Below are positions 55,247 through 64,000 of a stretch of 64,000 nt of DNA, one piece after another. Location: assembly GCA_025504975.1 (NCBI GenBank), contig JANUWI010000022.1:1-64000 (forward strand). Reading direction: 5' to 3'. The notes below the pieces were generated by a model. The model ran no database searches. It was given only the letters and a program-made list of their open reading frames with translations, and was not told where the DNA came from. The stretch's first letter is position 1, and every line of letters begins with the position of its first letter. The translations under genes and the position numbers were made by a program. This DNA comes from Plenodomus lindquistii. Taxonomy: Eukaryota; Ascomycota; Dothideomycetes; Pleosporales; Leptosphaeriaceae.

Positions 55247-55724
55247 TATAAGGATTTTTTTAAATAGCTATAATATAAAGTAGCTAGTATTAAAAAAAAC
55301 GTAAAGGTTAGTTTTTAAGAATAGGCGTTATATATAGATAGTAGTAGTTTATTACTAAAATAGTAAAAGTGCGCTTCTAAAAAAAGTAATAAGTATATTT
55401 AAAATAACTAAGTATATTATTTACTTATTTATATAAATTAAATATAATCTACTATAAAAGTATTTTAATATTTCTATATACTTGCGTTATTCTATATTAT
55501 TCTATACTATTCTATATTATTCTATACGTAAAATCTATAGAATATTATAGAATTTTATAAAACGCACGTAACTTATTTTATATAGCTATTCTACTAAGTC
55601 TATAGAATATATACTACGTAGAGTAGTATTATCTACTAGTTATAGAATACTAGCTCTAGCTATCTAGTTATTTGTTCTTTTATTTCTATATAGTTATTAC
55701 TTTCTTCTTTTCTAGTTTATAATA
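55247..55724 (-). repeat. 3' LTR of the Ty3/Gypsy element (478 bp)
   Basis: Aligns over its full 478 bases, without length change, with 61,719-62,196. Read on the minus strand it starts TATTATAAACTAG, from an ancestral TGTTAC..., and ends ...CCTTATA, from ...CCTTACA; the TG...CA tips have been converted to TA. It carries an internal run of TATTCTATAT/C decamers (about 55,489-55,527). The purine tract at 55,728-55,740 identifies this copy as the 3' LTR. Flanking five-base sequences (CATAA and ATATA) do not form a clear target duplication. Confidence 0.93.
55489..55527. repeat. Decamer run inside the 3' LTR
   Basis: About four tandem copies of ATTCTATA(T/C)T. The same run occurs at the equivalent place in the 5' LTR (about 61,961-61,999), so it belonged to the element before insertion. 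Confidence 0.8.
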
Positions 55725-55727
55725 CTA

Positions 55728-55740
55728 TCCCCTCTTTTCT
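55728..55740 (-). promoter_or_regulatory. Polypurine tract (plus-strand primer site)
   Basis: On the minus strand the sequence AGAAAAGAGGGGA lies three bases before the start of the 3' LTR. A purine run at this place is the expected primer site for second-strand DNA synthesis. It survives because it holds no CA or TG for RIP to act on. Confidence 0.85.
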
Positions 55741-55932
55741 AGCTTTATATTTTTATAAACTAATTTAATAGTTTTTTATAGCACCGCTTATTATTATTTT
55801 ATAGGCGCTTAAATTAATTATATTAGTTTTTTTACTATAGTTATATATTAATACTATATAAAAAAAAATCTAGAGTACTAGATATTATTATTAAAAAAAG
55901 AGTATAGTAACTATTATTATAATAGTATAAAA

Positions 55933-56290
55933 AAGTATATACTAGTAGAGGTTCTACTTTTAGACTTTTTAAAACTAGATAAAAAGCTTACTTATTTTAA
56001 GTAATAAAAAATAGAGGCTAATAAAGCTAAAGCTGTAGCAGTTAAAGCCCTATTTACTACGCGTTAGAAAAAAGATCTTTTTTAAAAATAAAAGAAACTA
56101 TTAAAGCGTTGTAAATAATAGTAGGTAGATAAATTAAAAAAATTTATAACTAATATTAAAGTTTTAGAGACTAGAGAGGCAATAAATTATAAAGTATCTC
56201 TTTTAAATAATAGTTTTATACTAGAAATGCTATCTGTTAACTAGAGTTTTTTTATACTATTTTTTCTAAAAGGCAATTCTAATTTTAATA
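55933..56290 (+). pseudogene. Possible antisense reading frame at the Gypsy 3' end
   Basis: Between the chromodomain and the 3' LTR, on the strand opposite to gag-pol, one frame reads as a charged, Ala/Lys/Glu-rich polypeptide. Segments are KIEANKAKAVAVKALFTTR, then KKLLKRCK, VDKLKKFITNIKVLETREA and SFILEMLSVN. The interruptions are only TAA/TAG, which would be CAA/CAG (Gln) before RIP. The composition suggests a coiled coil. I recall similar Glu/Ala-rich hypothetical proteins associated with fungal Gypsy elements, but I cannot confirm identity here. Stop density (about nine in 105 codons) does not by itself exceed chance, so this is a tentative call. Simple 3' untranslated sequence is the alternative. 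Confidence 0.35.
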
Positions 56291-56339
56291 GGTTAATAGG
56301 TAATACGCCTAATACTATATAAAAAGTTACTAGTAGTTT

Positions 56340-56470
56340 ATAAAGTTTATCTCTAGTTTCTATATATTTTTAGAATTATTATACTCTAACTATTTAACTA
56401 GGTATTCTTTATTACTTTATTTTCTTTAATATATTATTATATTTTTAACTTTAAACTTGTTTTTTTCCTA
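56340..56470 (-). pseudogene. Chromodomain of the Gypsy polyprotein
   Basis: Reads as F-K-V-K-N-I-I, then NKEYLVKQLEYNNSKIYRN. This corresponds to the chromodomain core normally seen as (Y/F)EVE.IL...NKEYLVKWKGYDDSENTWE. The aromatic-cage Trp codons have become stops or Gln-like codons. In chromoviruses this domain binds methylated histone H3 and directs integration to heterochromatin, which would fit the surroundings. A region resembling the ..VHP.FH.S.L motif that usually precedes it lies near 56,520-56,560. Confidence 0.82.
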
Positions 56471-56899
56471 TTATTTATAATAGAAGGTTGTCTGTAATAG
56501 AGTTAAAAAGTTAGCTAGTTCTAATATCTTTATATAGAATCTAGAGTGTACTTTAGCGTTAGGTAGAAAGTTAAGTGTATATATAACTAGTTCTTTCTAG
56601 TTTTTAATTAAAAATAGTCTAACTTTAACGTAGTCTAATCTGCAATTAGGTTATATTATATAAAAGTTTTTTATAAAAAAATATACTTTATCCTTTTTTT
56701 TTAGCTAAAGTGCTGTTTTTTATTTTTTATTAATATATAAAATACTACTGCGTTAAGCATCTAAAAAAGCTTTACTTAATTCTTTATAAACTTTTTTTAG
56801 TTTTTTAGCTATAAGTATAGCTGCTTCTGTCTTCTAACAGAGTAATATTCTAGTAAAGAGATTTAGGTATCTTCTATAGTTAGTAAAATATAGAGTCTA

Positions 56900-57750
56900 T
56901 TCTATAGACTCTAAAACTTTATTATTATATACTATCTACGCTATAGGTAATAGTAAAATCTAATTATTTTATTACTAATTAATATATATCTATAAGTAGG
57001 CTTTTATAGTGTAATTTATTTACTCTATTTATTTATCTATTTCTAGATAAAAAGCTATAGATAGTTTCTATTGCGTTCTAATAGTAGTAAGAAGTAATAT
57101 CTAAAAGTTTAATATAAATAGCTTATTTTAGTTACTAATAATTAACTTTAGAATGCTATAATATCTAATGATTCTATTAATAAAGATGTATACTAGCTAT
57201 ACTACTATAAAGTCTTTTTTAAATAGAATATACTTAGCTGCCTTTATAAATTAATTAGGTATAACTATAATTACGTTATACGTAAATTTAGTAACTAGAT
57301 TTTTTAATAGAGGTAGACCTATTATAAAGTCTATAGAGATATTCTTTTAAAGTATTAAAGGTAGTTCTAGTGCTTATATCTCTTTATAAAGTGCGTATAT
57401 ACTATACTTATTTTTCTAATAGTCTATATATTTACTAATAAAGTCTATAACTTTATTCTTTATATTTCTAAACTAGTAATTCTACTAAATTAGTTCTATA
57501 GTATATTAAATGCCTAGGTAACTATATATAGGGTTTTTATAGTAGCTTTAAATAACTATTTCCTATAACTTCTCTATAGGTTTAGGTGTAATAGTAAGTA
57601 CTACGCTAAATATTCTAGTAGATTCTAATAATCTATCTTTATTAGCTTTAAAAATTATGTTTTTAATAATTCTTTTAGATCCTGTAATATCTGTTTTTTA
57701 GCTAAAAATGTTAGCTTTACTATTATTTTTACCTAGAGTATATATAATTT
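56900..57750 (-). pseudogene. Integrase of the Gypsy polyprotein
   Basis: The catalytic core is clear on the minus strand between about 57,240 and 56,960. LVYIFINRIIRYYSILKLII corresponds to the family pattern ..F...V...HG.P..I. It is followed by S-N-Q-N-K-L-F, from SDRD..F, and FYLEIDKQIDQINYTIKAYL, from the usual YHPQTDGQTER.N. The zinc-binding HHCC region should lie at about 57,700-57,500 but is only dimly visible. The enzyme would insert the element's cDNA into the genome. Catalytic Asp residues are replaced by Asn and Arg codons by stops. Confidence 0.85.
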
Positions 57751-57799
57751 TAAATTTATACTAGCCTAGTATTTCTAACTATTATACTTATTATCTATT

Positions 57800-59060
57800 A
57801 AAAGTCTTTGTTATAGTAAAGCTTATAAAGTTTTTATAATCTAAAAATATTATAAGTTCTAAGCAGCTCTCTACGTAGATACGCTAGTACTTTAATATAT
57901 TAATAATAGCTATAAGTTCTTTATTATATACATTATAGTTCTTTTTAGGTACTATAAACTTTCTAGAGTAGTATATAATTAGATACTATTTACTATCTTG
58001 TTTTTATAATACTACTGCGCCTATTATAAAGTCTAATACATCTATTTTAAAGCGTAATAGTTTACTACTTTAGAAAAATACTAATATAAGTAGTTCTACG
58101 TATACCTACTTTATATTATTAAATATAGTTTTTTTATTTTATCTCTATTTCTAAGCTTATTCTTTTTTAGTTAGCTTTATAAAAGGCGCTGCTTTTTTAA
58201 AAAGTTTTTAATAAACTATTAGTTAAAGTTTATAAATCTAAAAAATAACTAGATATTTTTTATAGTTTTAGGTGTAGGCTAGTCTATAACTACTTTTATT
58301 TTATTTTTATTTATTTTTACTCTATAGATACTAACTATATATTCTAGAAACTCTACTTTTTTTTTATACTACTTGTATTTTTTAGGTTCTAGTTGCAAGT
58401 TATACTGTTTAAATATAGTTAGAACTTATTTAATATACTAGATATATTTCTATTTATTATTTAAATATATAAAAATATTATTAAAATATGCAATAATAAA
58501 GATATCTAGATATTTTTTTAAAATATTATTAATAAAAGCCTAATATATTACTAGAGTATTAGTAAAACTAAAAAGTATTACTATATATTTATAGTAGCTG
58601 TAGCGTATTCTAAATACTATTTTCTATTCTTTATTTATTTTTATATAAATAAGGTTATACGCGCCTTGTAGATTTAATACTATAAAAATCTTTATATAGG
58701 CTAATTAATCCTTTAACTCTAATATATTAGGTAATAGGTATTAATTTTTAATTATAATATTATTAAGCTTTTTATAGTTAACGTATAACTATAGCTTACT
58801 ATTCTTTTTTAGTACAAAGAGAATAAAGTAGCCTGCTAGTAATTTAGAAAGTTAAATAAATTCTTTTTTTAGGTTAACTTTAATGTACTTTTTTAACGTT
58901 TTAAGTTCTTTTTCTAATAGTCTATAAATTAGTCTAAAAGTTAGTTACTTTCCTTTTTATAGAATAATTTTATAATTCTAAAGTTTATATTTAGGCAATG
59001 CTGCTGCACTTATCTCTTTCTAAAAAAGTAGTTTAAATTCCTTATACTTTTTAGAGATCT
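57800..59060 (-). pseudogene. Reverse transcriptase and RNase H of the Gypsy polyprotein
   Basis: The best preserved domain block in the window. From about 58,990 downward it reads LPKYKLQNYKI, ILFVLKKNSKL (about 58,830), LYVNYKKLNNIIIKN (58,800-58,760) and LNLQGAYNLIYIK. The YLDD box has become Y-F-N-N-I-F-I-Y (58,488-58,465). The thumb/connection region LGYI...PTPKTIK...FINFN.QFIKNF follows (58,390-58,200). RNase H starts near 58,055 with KIDVLDFIIGAVVLQKQDS, from ETDASDFAIGAVLSQ, followed by YYSRKFIVPKKNYNIYNKEL, whose last part includes the catalytic Glu. Nearly all departures from the family pattern are explained by C-to-T or G-to-A changes. Confidence 0.93.
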
Positions 59061-59289
59061 CTAAAATTACGTAGTTTTTCTCTACTTTTATCTATTAATC
59101 TAGTAGTACTTTACTAGTATCTATAGAGTTAGACCTATATTACTTATAGTTATTTTTATTTAAATATTATTCTCTAATAATCTTTTCTATATTATATACT
59201 GCAATTTATTTTTTATCTACTATTATATAATAATAATATATAGGCTAGCTTATAGTTACGTCTAATCTATAGCACTTAAATTAAAATAT

Positions 59290-59620
59290 TCTTAATTTCT
59301 AATTAATTCTAGAATTGTATTTTATAAACTAAAGAAAGCTAAAAATAATATTATATATTAAAAGGCTAAATACGTTAAAGTCTATACATTTCTAGTAATT
59401 TCTAATAATTAAGTCTAATTCTATTACTTTATATATAATTCTAGATTAACTAGGCATAGCCTTACTATTAATTACGTTTATAAAGTAAGGAATTTATTTT
59501 TTTAATAAATATAGACCTGCTATATATACTATACGCGTAGATATAAAGTTTACTTTATATTCTAAATCTATTATAGCTATTATAGTATATTTTTTAAGCT
59601 TTATTTTAAACTTAGTTAAG
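59290..59620 (-). pseudogene. Aspartic protease of the Gypsy polyprotein
   Basis: The active-site DSGA appears as D-L-E-Y followed by KVNFISTR at 59,571-59,535. Further on are the family's C-terminal marks: ELDLIIRNYQ, then a segment ending YNIILGF..L.KYNPRINW-like (seen as YNIIFSFLQFIKYNSRIN), near 59,340. The protease would cut the Gag-Pol polyprotein. About 1.2 kb of poorly readable sequence separates it from the gag zinc knuckle. Confidence 0.75.
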
Positions 59621-60649
59621 CCTGTAGCTTCTACTACGTAAATAAAATATTTTATAGAGCTAGAGTATAGCGCTAGTCTAAAAAAAACTTATTTTTAAAT
59701 CTATAAAAGCGTTTTTTATTTTTATACTTTTTATATTCTAGATTAAAGTATATATACTATATTTAATTATAATATATTCTATTAATAATAGTTTGCATCT
59801 AGATGCGTGCTCTATTATTATTAAAGTTTAGAAAGTAGCTTTATACGCGTTTATTCTATAGATATTTAGAGTAAATTTTATCTATATAGTTATATATTTA
59901 GTACGTATAGTAGTTAAATTAATATAGAAAGTATTTTATTTCTACTTTATTTAAATAGTAGATAGCACACGTGTTATGCGTATATAAGCTCTATAATATA
60001 CTACTATATTATTTATTTTATTAGTTATTTATATAGTATAAACGTCTATTACTTTTACTTTATTAGGCACTCTAGCGCTTTAGAGTATTATTTTTTCTAG
60101 CTAGAGTATTGTTTATTCTATAGGCTTTTTTTTTAGGTAGTAATTTTATATTATTCTATTCTAGTATGCCTGTAGTTTTTAGAAGACCTAGTTATTATAG
60201 TTTTCTCTATAGGTAATCTACTAATTTATAGTATTTTTTAGCTATTATAGTACTTATACTATAAACTTTTTATTATTAAAAGTATTTTATAGTTTTTATA
60301 TTAATTTTTTAACGCAGCTGTTAATTATTATAGTGCTGTTATTAATATTATAGGTTAGCTATTCTATAAGCTATTAAATAGCTTTCTCTAAATATTTTTT
60401 TATATTACTAAGTTTTTAATTCTATTATACTAGAATAGTTTATATCTGTAGTAGAGGTATAGTAGCTTAGTACTATAATTTAAACTTTTTTATTTTTTTC
60501 TATTTAGTATAGTATTTTTTTATAGATTTATATTTATTATTTAAGTTTTCTGTGTTTACTACTAAAACTTTCTAATACTTTAGGTGTTATTTAATCTTTT
60601 TATTTAAAAAAGCTTTTTTTTGTATATAATTCTAGATTGTAGTAATAGA

Positions 60650-61718
60650 GAGTAGTTTTTTATTTTCTATATTATCTAATAAGCTAATTAAAGCGTTAGA
60701 GATGTCTAAGCAGCTTACTACGCTATTAAAGTTAAATAGTTTAATACTAGAGATAATTATCTACTTATTTTTTATATTTTTATTAAGTGCTTTAATTTAT
60801 ACTATATTAACCTAGCGTATAACTTTATTTTTAGACTAGTAGTTTTATATAAAGTAGCCTTTTTTACTATATTTATAGCACGTTAGTAGCTTTCTACTAG
60901 ACTACTTTTAGTTACCTTTTTTTAGGTAGATTTTTTTTTTAATAATATTATTAATGTGTATAGGTTCTATACTATAGCTTTAGTAGATACTTTATTATAT
61001 AGGTTAATAAGCCTAATAGCTTTATTTATTATTAGGCAAGTATTATAACCTCTAGAGTTTTCTAGACTTCTACCTACCTGTAGTAGGTAATGTTTGTCTA
61101 TAGCTTTATTTAGCTAATTTAAGTTTATATAGGTTATTATTAATATAGATTATATCTTTTACTAGATTATCTAGTATTCTAATAATACTTCTAGATTTTA
61201 TAAATTTTTTATAAACTTCTAGTTTAAAACTTTACTTATACATATATATTAATACCTTATTATTCTAGTTAAATTATTTTTAGTATTACTAAAATATTGT
61301 TGTGTAGTCTATAGCAGACTTAGTTTATTATAATATTTAGATTTTTTCTTTAGTAATAATTAATTCTTTAAAAAAAAAGAAAATTATTTAGAGTTTGTTT
61401 TTAAATGCGTTCTAGTCTTTAATTAAATTAGCGTTTTTAGCGTCTATAACGTTTTTATTTATATATTTACGTAAGAATAGAGTAACCTACTTTTTAGTAT
61501 CTTTTTTTATAAAACTAGTTATAATTATAACTTAGTTATTATTATTAACCTAATCTCTTTTAATATAGAAGTAATAATTGTACTAGAGGATCTATATTTT
61601 AAACTTAGCTTTTTTTTTAAAGTAGAGGTTAGACTTAGCTACGCGAGTACTAGAGTAGCTAGTAGTTAAAGTATCTAGAGTATCTATAAAAACGTTGCTT
61701 ATTTTAAAGTGTTTAAAG
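60650..61718 (-). pseudogene. gag of the Ty3/Gypsy element, including the only >50-codon open frame
   Basis: The N-terminal part is open from 61,774 to 61,592 (60 codons), but its ATG lies inside the 5' LTR, so the true gag start is probably downstream of 61,719. The frame reads DTLDTLTTSYSSTRVAKSNL and YFKKKAKFK, like the P-(D/E)-x-F-x-G-(D/E)-R-x-K entry into the retrotransposon gag fold. It then continues with VITTSFIKKDTKK-V--FLRKYI and NAFKNKLQIIF, matching the helical gag core (..A..LRG.A..W...). A degraded zinc knuckle follows at 60,885-60,845: C-Y-K-Y-S-K-K-G-Y-F-I-Q-N-Y, from CYKCGKKGHFIRDC. This would be the nucleocapsid protein. It is broken by RIP stops after codon 60. Confidence 0.8.
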
Positions 61719-62196
61719 TATAAAAATCTTTTTAAATAGCTATAATATAAAGTAGCTAGTATTAAAAAGAACATAAAGGTTAGTTTTTAAAAATAGGCGT
61801 TATATATAGATAGTAGTAGTTTATTACTAAAATAGTAAAAGTGCGCTTCTAAAAAAAGTAATAAGTATATTTAAAATAACTAAGTATATTACTTATTTAT
61901 TTATATAAGTTAAATACAATCTACTATAAAAGTATTTTAATGTTTCTATATACTTGCGTTATTTTATATTATTCTATACTATTCTATATTGTTCTATGCG
62001 TAGGATCTATAGAATATTATAAAATTCTATAGAACGCACGTAATTTATTCTATGTAGCTATTCTACTAAGCCTATAGAATATACGCTATATAGAGTAGTA
62101 TTATCTACTAGTTATAGAATACTAGCTCTAGCTGTCTAGTTGTTTGTTTTTTTATTTCTACATAGTTATTACTTTCTTCTCTTCTAGTTTGTAATA
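61719..62196 (-). repeat. 5' LTR of the Ty3/Gypsy element (478 bp)
   Basis: Same length as the 3' LTR (55,247-55,724), with no indels seen. About three dozen differences, all transitions as far as I can tell, split between C/T and G/A. This copy keeps more TG/CA sites (GTTTGTAATA, CTACATAG, TGTTTGTT) than the 3' copy, so it is the less mutated LTR. It would have carried the promoter and polyadenylation signals. No clear primer-binding site remains next to it. Confidence 0.93.
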
Positions 62197-63450
62197 ATAT
62201 ACTACTAGTTAACTTAATAATATAGTAAACCTAATAGTTTTTCTTAGTAGTATAAATACTATACTTTCTATTAAATATTTTTATAATATAATATAATATT
62301 AATTTAGGCTAGAAGTTAATTTAAATTAAATTATATCTACTATTAATATCTATTATTATAAGTTCTTTAAATACATAATAAAAAAACTTATTATAATTCT
62401 AGGTTAAATCTAGTTTCTAGAAGCTTACTACTACTAAAAGCTAGAAAATTTAATAATATATTTTAAGCTCTAATTTATAGAAATTTACTCTCTAGCTATA
62501 TAAAATAAAAAATATAGTTAATAAAATATAAAAGGTATATATTAGAATACTAGTAGGTAAAAACTTAACTAAATACTTTATAATACGCTCTATTAAATTT
62601 AAAATAGCTTTAAATTAAATAAAAATAAAGTAGAGAATAAAGTAAAAAAATCTTGAAATTATTAATATATAGTATAAATTTTTAAAAAAAATAAAAGTTA
62701 AGTATAGTATTTATAATAATAATATCTAGAACTTTAATAAAACTAGCTTCTAGATAGATATAATTAAGTATAAAAAAGTTATTATAGACTTTAAAAGAAT
62801 ATAACTAGCTAGACTTTATTAAACTTAATAATTATAAAAAGGTTACTATTATTTAAAGTATATATACTTCTAGAAATATAATTTTATATTTTATTATTTT
62901 TTTAAAAACGTATTTATATTTCTATATTGTATAAAAAATTTATATACTATATAATTAAAAAATTTTAGTTACTAAAAAAAATATATTTAAACTAGAAGAG
63001 TTAAAGAACTTTAATACGTATATAAAAGTATAAATAGTAAAGGTTTACTATTTACTAAGTCTAAATAGCTAGAAAAGCTTTTTTAAAAAAATTTTAAAAA
63101 CTATTAACATAAAAAATAAAATTTTAACTTTCTATATACTTTTTTATTTATTTTATATTCTCTTGCTATTTAATATAGAATATTTTATACTATTAAAGCC
63201 TAAGTACTTCTAGCGTATATAAAATTTAGTATAGTAATATATTTTCTATATTTATAAAAAAAGGTTTTTTCTAGAGTTAAAAAATAATTTTTTTAATATA
63301 TTTATAATTAATAACTCTTAAAAGGCTTTAATATTATTAAAGCTAGTTTTTACTAATATATTAATAGTATTAGATTATATTAAAGTATAGTTATATACTA
63401 TACTTTAATCTTTTTATTTAGTAAATCTAATATAATTAAAATCTTTTAAT
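62197..63450 (+). pseudogene. Fot1/pogo-type transposase remnant, copy B
   Basis: Decayed DDE transposase on the plus strand. It starts abruptly at the Gypsy LTR edge and is homologous, as an inverted repeat, to 20,045-18,824. NFDETGF appears as N-F-N-K-T-S-F at 62,730-62,750. Next comes KKVTIIQSIYTSRNIIL-FIIFLKTYL, from REWVTIIQ.I...G...PPFII..GK.Y (about 62,830-62,910). Next is FNTYIKV, then the DGH.SH region seen as L-L-S-L-N-S (63,050-63,075). The C-terminal part is LDFLL.FKNAFF-like, then VLDYIKVQLYT (about 63,370-63,400), which matches the VLSKLDVKLRTP end of Fot1-type transposases. This copy therefore retains the C-terminal end that copy A lost. It is broken by many TAA/TAG and some frame changes. 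Confidence 0.8.
63380..63408. repeat. 11-bp perfect inverted repeat
   Basis: TTAAAGTATAG and CTATACTTTAA separated by a seven-base loop (TTATATA), within the C-terminal coding remnant of pogo copy B. It is probably a chance product of AT-rich, TA-rich sequence; there is no terminator-like T-run. Confidence 0.6.
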
Positions 63451-64000
63451 TATACTTATAAATTTAGATTTTAGTTAAAATTTATATATAAGTTTTTTAT
63501 TTAGGTATTTATAACTATATAAACTAGGTTTTTATAGTTTATAAAAGGTACTTAAATTAAATTATAAAAATATTCTTTAAATTAATAATATTTATTAATA
63601 TTATAGTAATTAGTAGATATAATAAAAAAGATAGTATAAAAAAAAGTTAATTTACTATAAAAATAGTATTTAATATAGTACTAGATTATAAGCTATAATA
63701 GATATATTAATTCTATTTATATTTTTAGAATAAATATATAGTAGTAGTAGTTAAGTATCTATTTAACTAAGTCTCTAGTACTATAGTAACTATAGAGAGA
63801 CTAAAAATAATATTTATATACTATAAAAATTTTTAGAAAATTCTTCTAAATTAGATATAAGCTCTATAATAATAGGTTTAAATATTAATAGTAATAATAA
63901 TAGTAGTTAGAACTATAGTATTTATAATATACTTAATAGAAAAATTAAATATATATATAAATTAAATTCTTTACTAAAGCTTTACTAAAATATACTTAAA
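63451..64000. other. Degenerate AT-rich end of window, no gene recognised
   Basis: Should contain the 3' untranslated part and perhaps the terminal inverted repeat of pogo copy B. I could not identify the repeat because the opposite end of that transposon is missing at the Gypsy edge. Confidence 0.4.

Larger units (their letters stand above)
55247..62196 (-). mobile_element. Full-length chromodomain Ty3/Gypsy retrotransposon, 6,950 bp
   Basis: Complete LTR element on the minus strand: 5' LTR (62,196-61,719), gag with zinc knuckle, protease, reverse transcriptase, RNase H, integrase, chromodomain, polypurine tract and 3' LTR (55,724-55,247). Protease-RT-RH-IN order plus a C-terminal chromodomain defines the chromovirus branch of Ty3/Gypsy, common in ascomycetes. 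All coding parts are interrupted by TAA/TAG at former Gln/Trp codons, so it is dead. It retains more CA/TG than its surroundings, which marks it as a younger insertion. Right of it lies a pogo transposon; the left flank is not recognisably the same transposon, so the insertion site was rearranged or the flank is too decayed. Confidence 0.95.
1..64000. other. RIP-mutated AT-rich heterochromatin-like block
   Basis: The whole window is extremely A+T rich. CA and TG dinucleotides are scarce, TA and the tetramer CTAG are abundant, and TAA/TAG stops occur every few codons in all frames while TGA is rare. Where protein homology can be read (Copia, Gypsy and pogo domains below), the stops fall where Gln or Trp codons are expected. 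Missing residues are explained by C-to-T or G-to-A changes, such as Asp to Asn, Gly to Ser and His to Tyr. This is the known signature of repeat-induced point mutation in Pezizomycotina. The damage is on both strands and uneven: strongest over most of the window, weaker over 55.2-62.2 kb and weakest over 5.56-5.92 kb. Confidence 0.92.

Noticed and set aside
61592..61774. A 60-codon open frame as an independent small gene
   Set aside because: It starts inside the 5' LTR and continues, after a RIP stop, into the gag frame of the Gypsy element. It is the intact N-terminal remnant of gag plus LTR-encoded residues.
63380..63408. Rho-independent-type terminator hairpin
   Set aside because: Fungal nuclear genes do not use such terminators and there is no T-run; the palindrome lies inside a transposase remnant.
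1..64000. Fungal mitochondrial DNA or an AT-rich protist genome
   Set aside because: The A+T bias alone would fit, but nuclear retrotransposons and pogo elements, transition-only LTR divergence and absence of mitochondrial genes point to RIP-damaged nuclear DNA.

Overview
This window looks like a gene-free, transposon-derived AT-rich block from the nuclear genome of a filamentous ascomycete fungus (Pezizomycotina). G+C is very low (about one fifth by eye). CpA and TpG are almost absent, TpA is everywhere, and every frame is littered with TAA/TAG. This is the pattern left by repeat-induced point mutation (RIP), which turns C into T, mainly at CpA, on both strands of duplicated DNA. I found no intact protein gene, no rRNA or tRNA, and no CRISPR array. 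The genus cannot be told from what is visible.

The recognisable content is dead mobile elements. (1) Two head-to-tail copies of a Ty1/Copia polymerase segment lie on the minus strand (about 3.57-5.18 kb and 24.23-25.69 kb), with a shared flank and AAT-type simple repeats beside each. (2) An LTR-type element of unknown class (about 10.7-18.8 kb) is bounded by two direct repeats of about 185 bp. (3) Two inverted copies of a Fot1/pogo-type (Tc1/mariner superfamily) transposase lie at 18.82-20.4 kb (minus) and 62.2-63.45 kb (plus). (4) A 742-bp foldback element at 5.40-6.14 kb has a core that largely escaped RIP. (5) A 2.27-kb element with long terminal inverted repeats lies at 37.46-39.73 kb. 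(6) A full-length chromodomain-bearing Ty3/Gypsy element (chromovirus) lies at 55,247-62,196 on the minus strand. It has two 478-bp LTRs, a polypurine tract and the order gag, protease, reverse transcriptase, RNase H, integrase, chromodomain. It is the least damaged and therefore probably the youngest insertion.

The layout suggests nesting. One pogo copy is cut at the right edge of the 10.7-18.8 kb element, and the other starts exactly at the edge of the Gypsy LTR. The remaining tens of kilobases (6.1-10.7, 25.7-37.4, 39.7-45.9 and 46.2-55.2 kb) have the same composition and are probably older elements too decayed to name by eye. A 43-bp minisatellite at 45.9-46.2 kb and several smaller tandem repeats are the only structure I can support there.

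Nothing here is expected to encode a working protein. The features work together only as a record of transposon invasion followed by genome defence. The block may be an AT isochore, a subtelomere or a centromere-flanking region, but the sequence does not decide between these.
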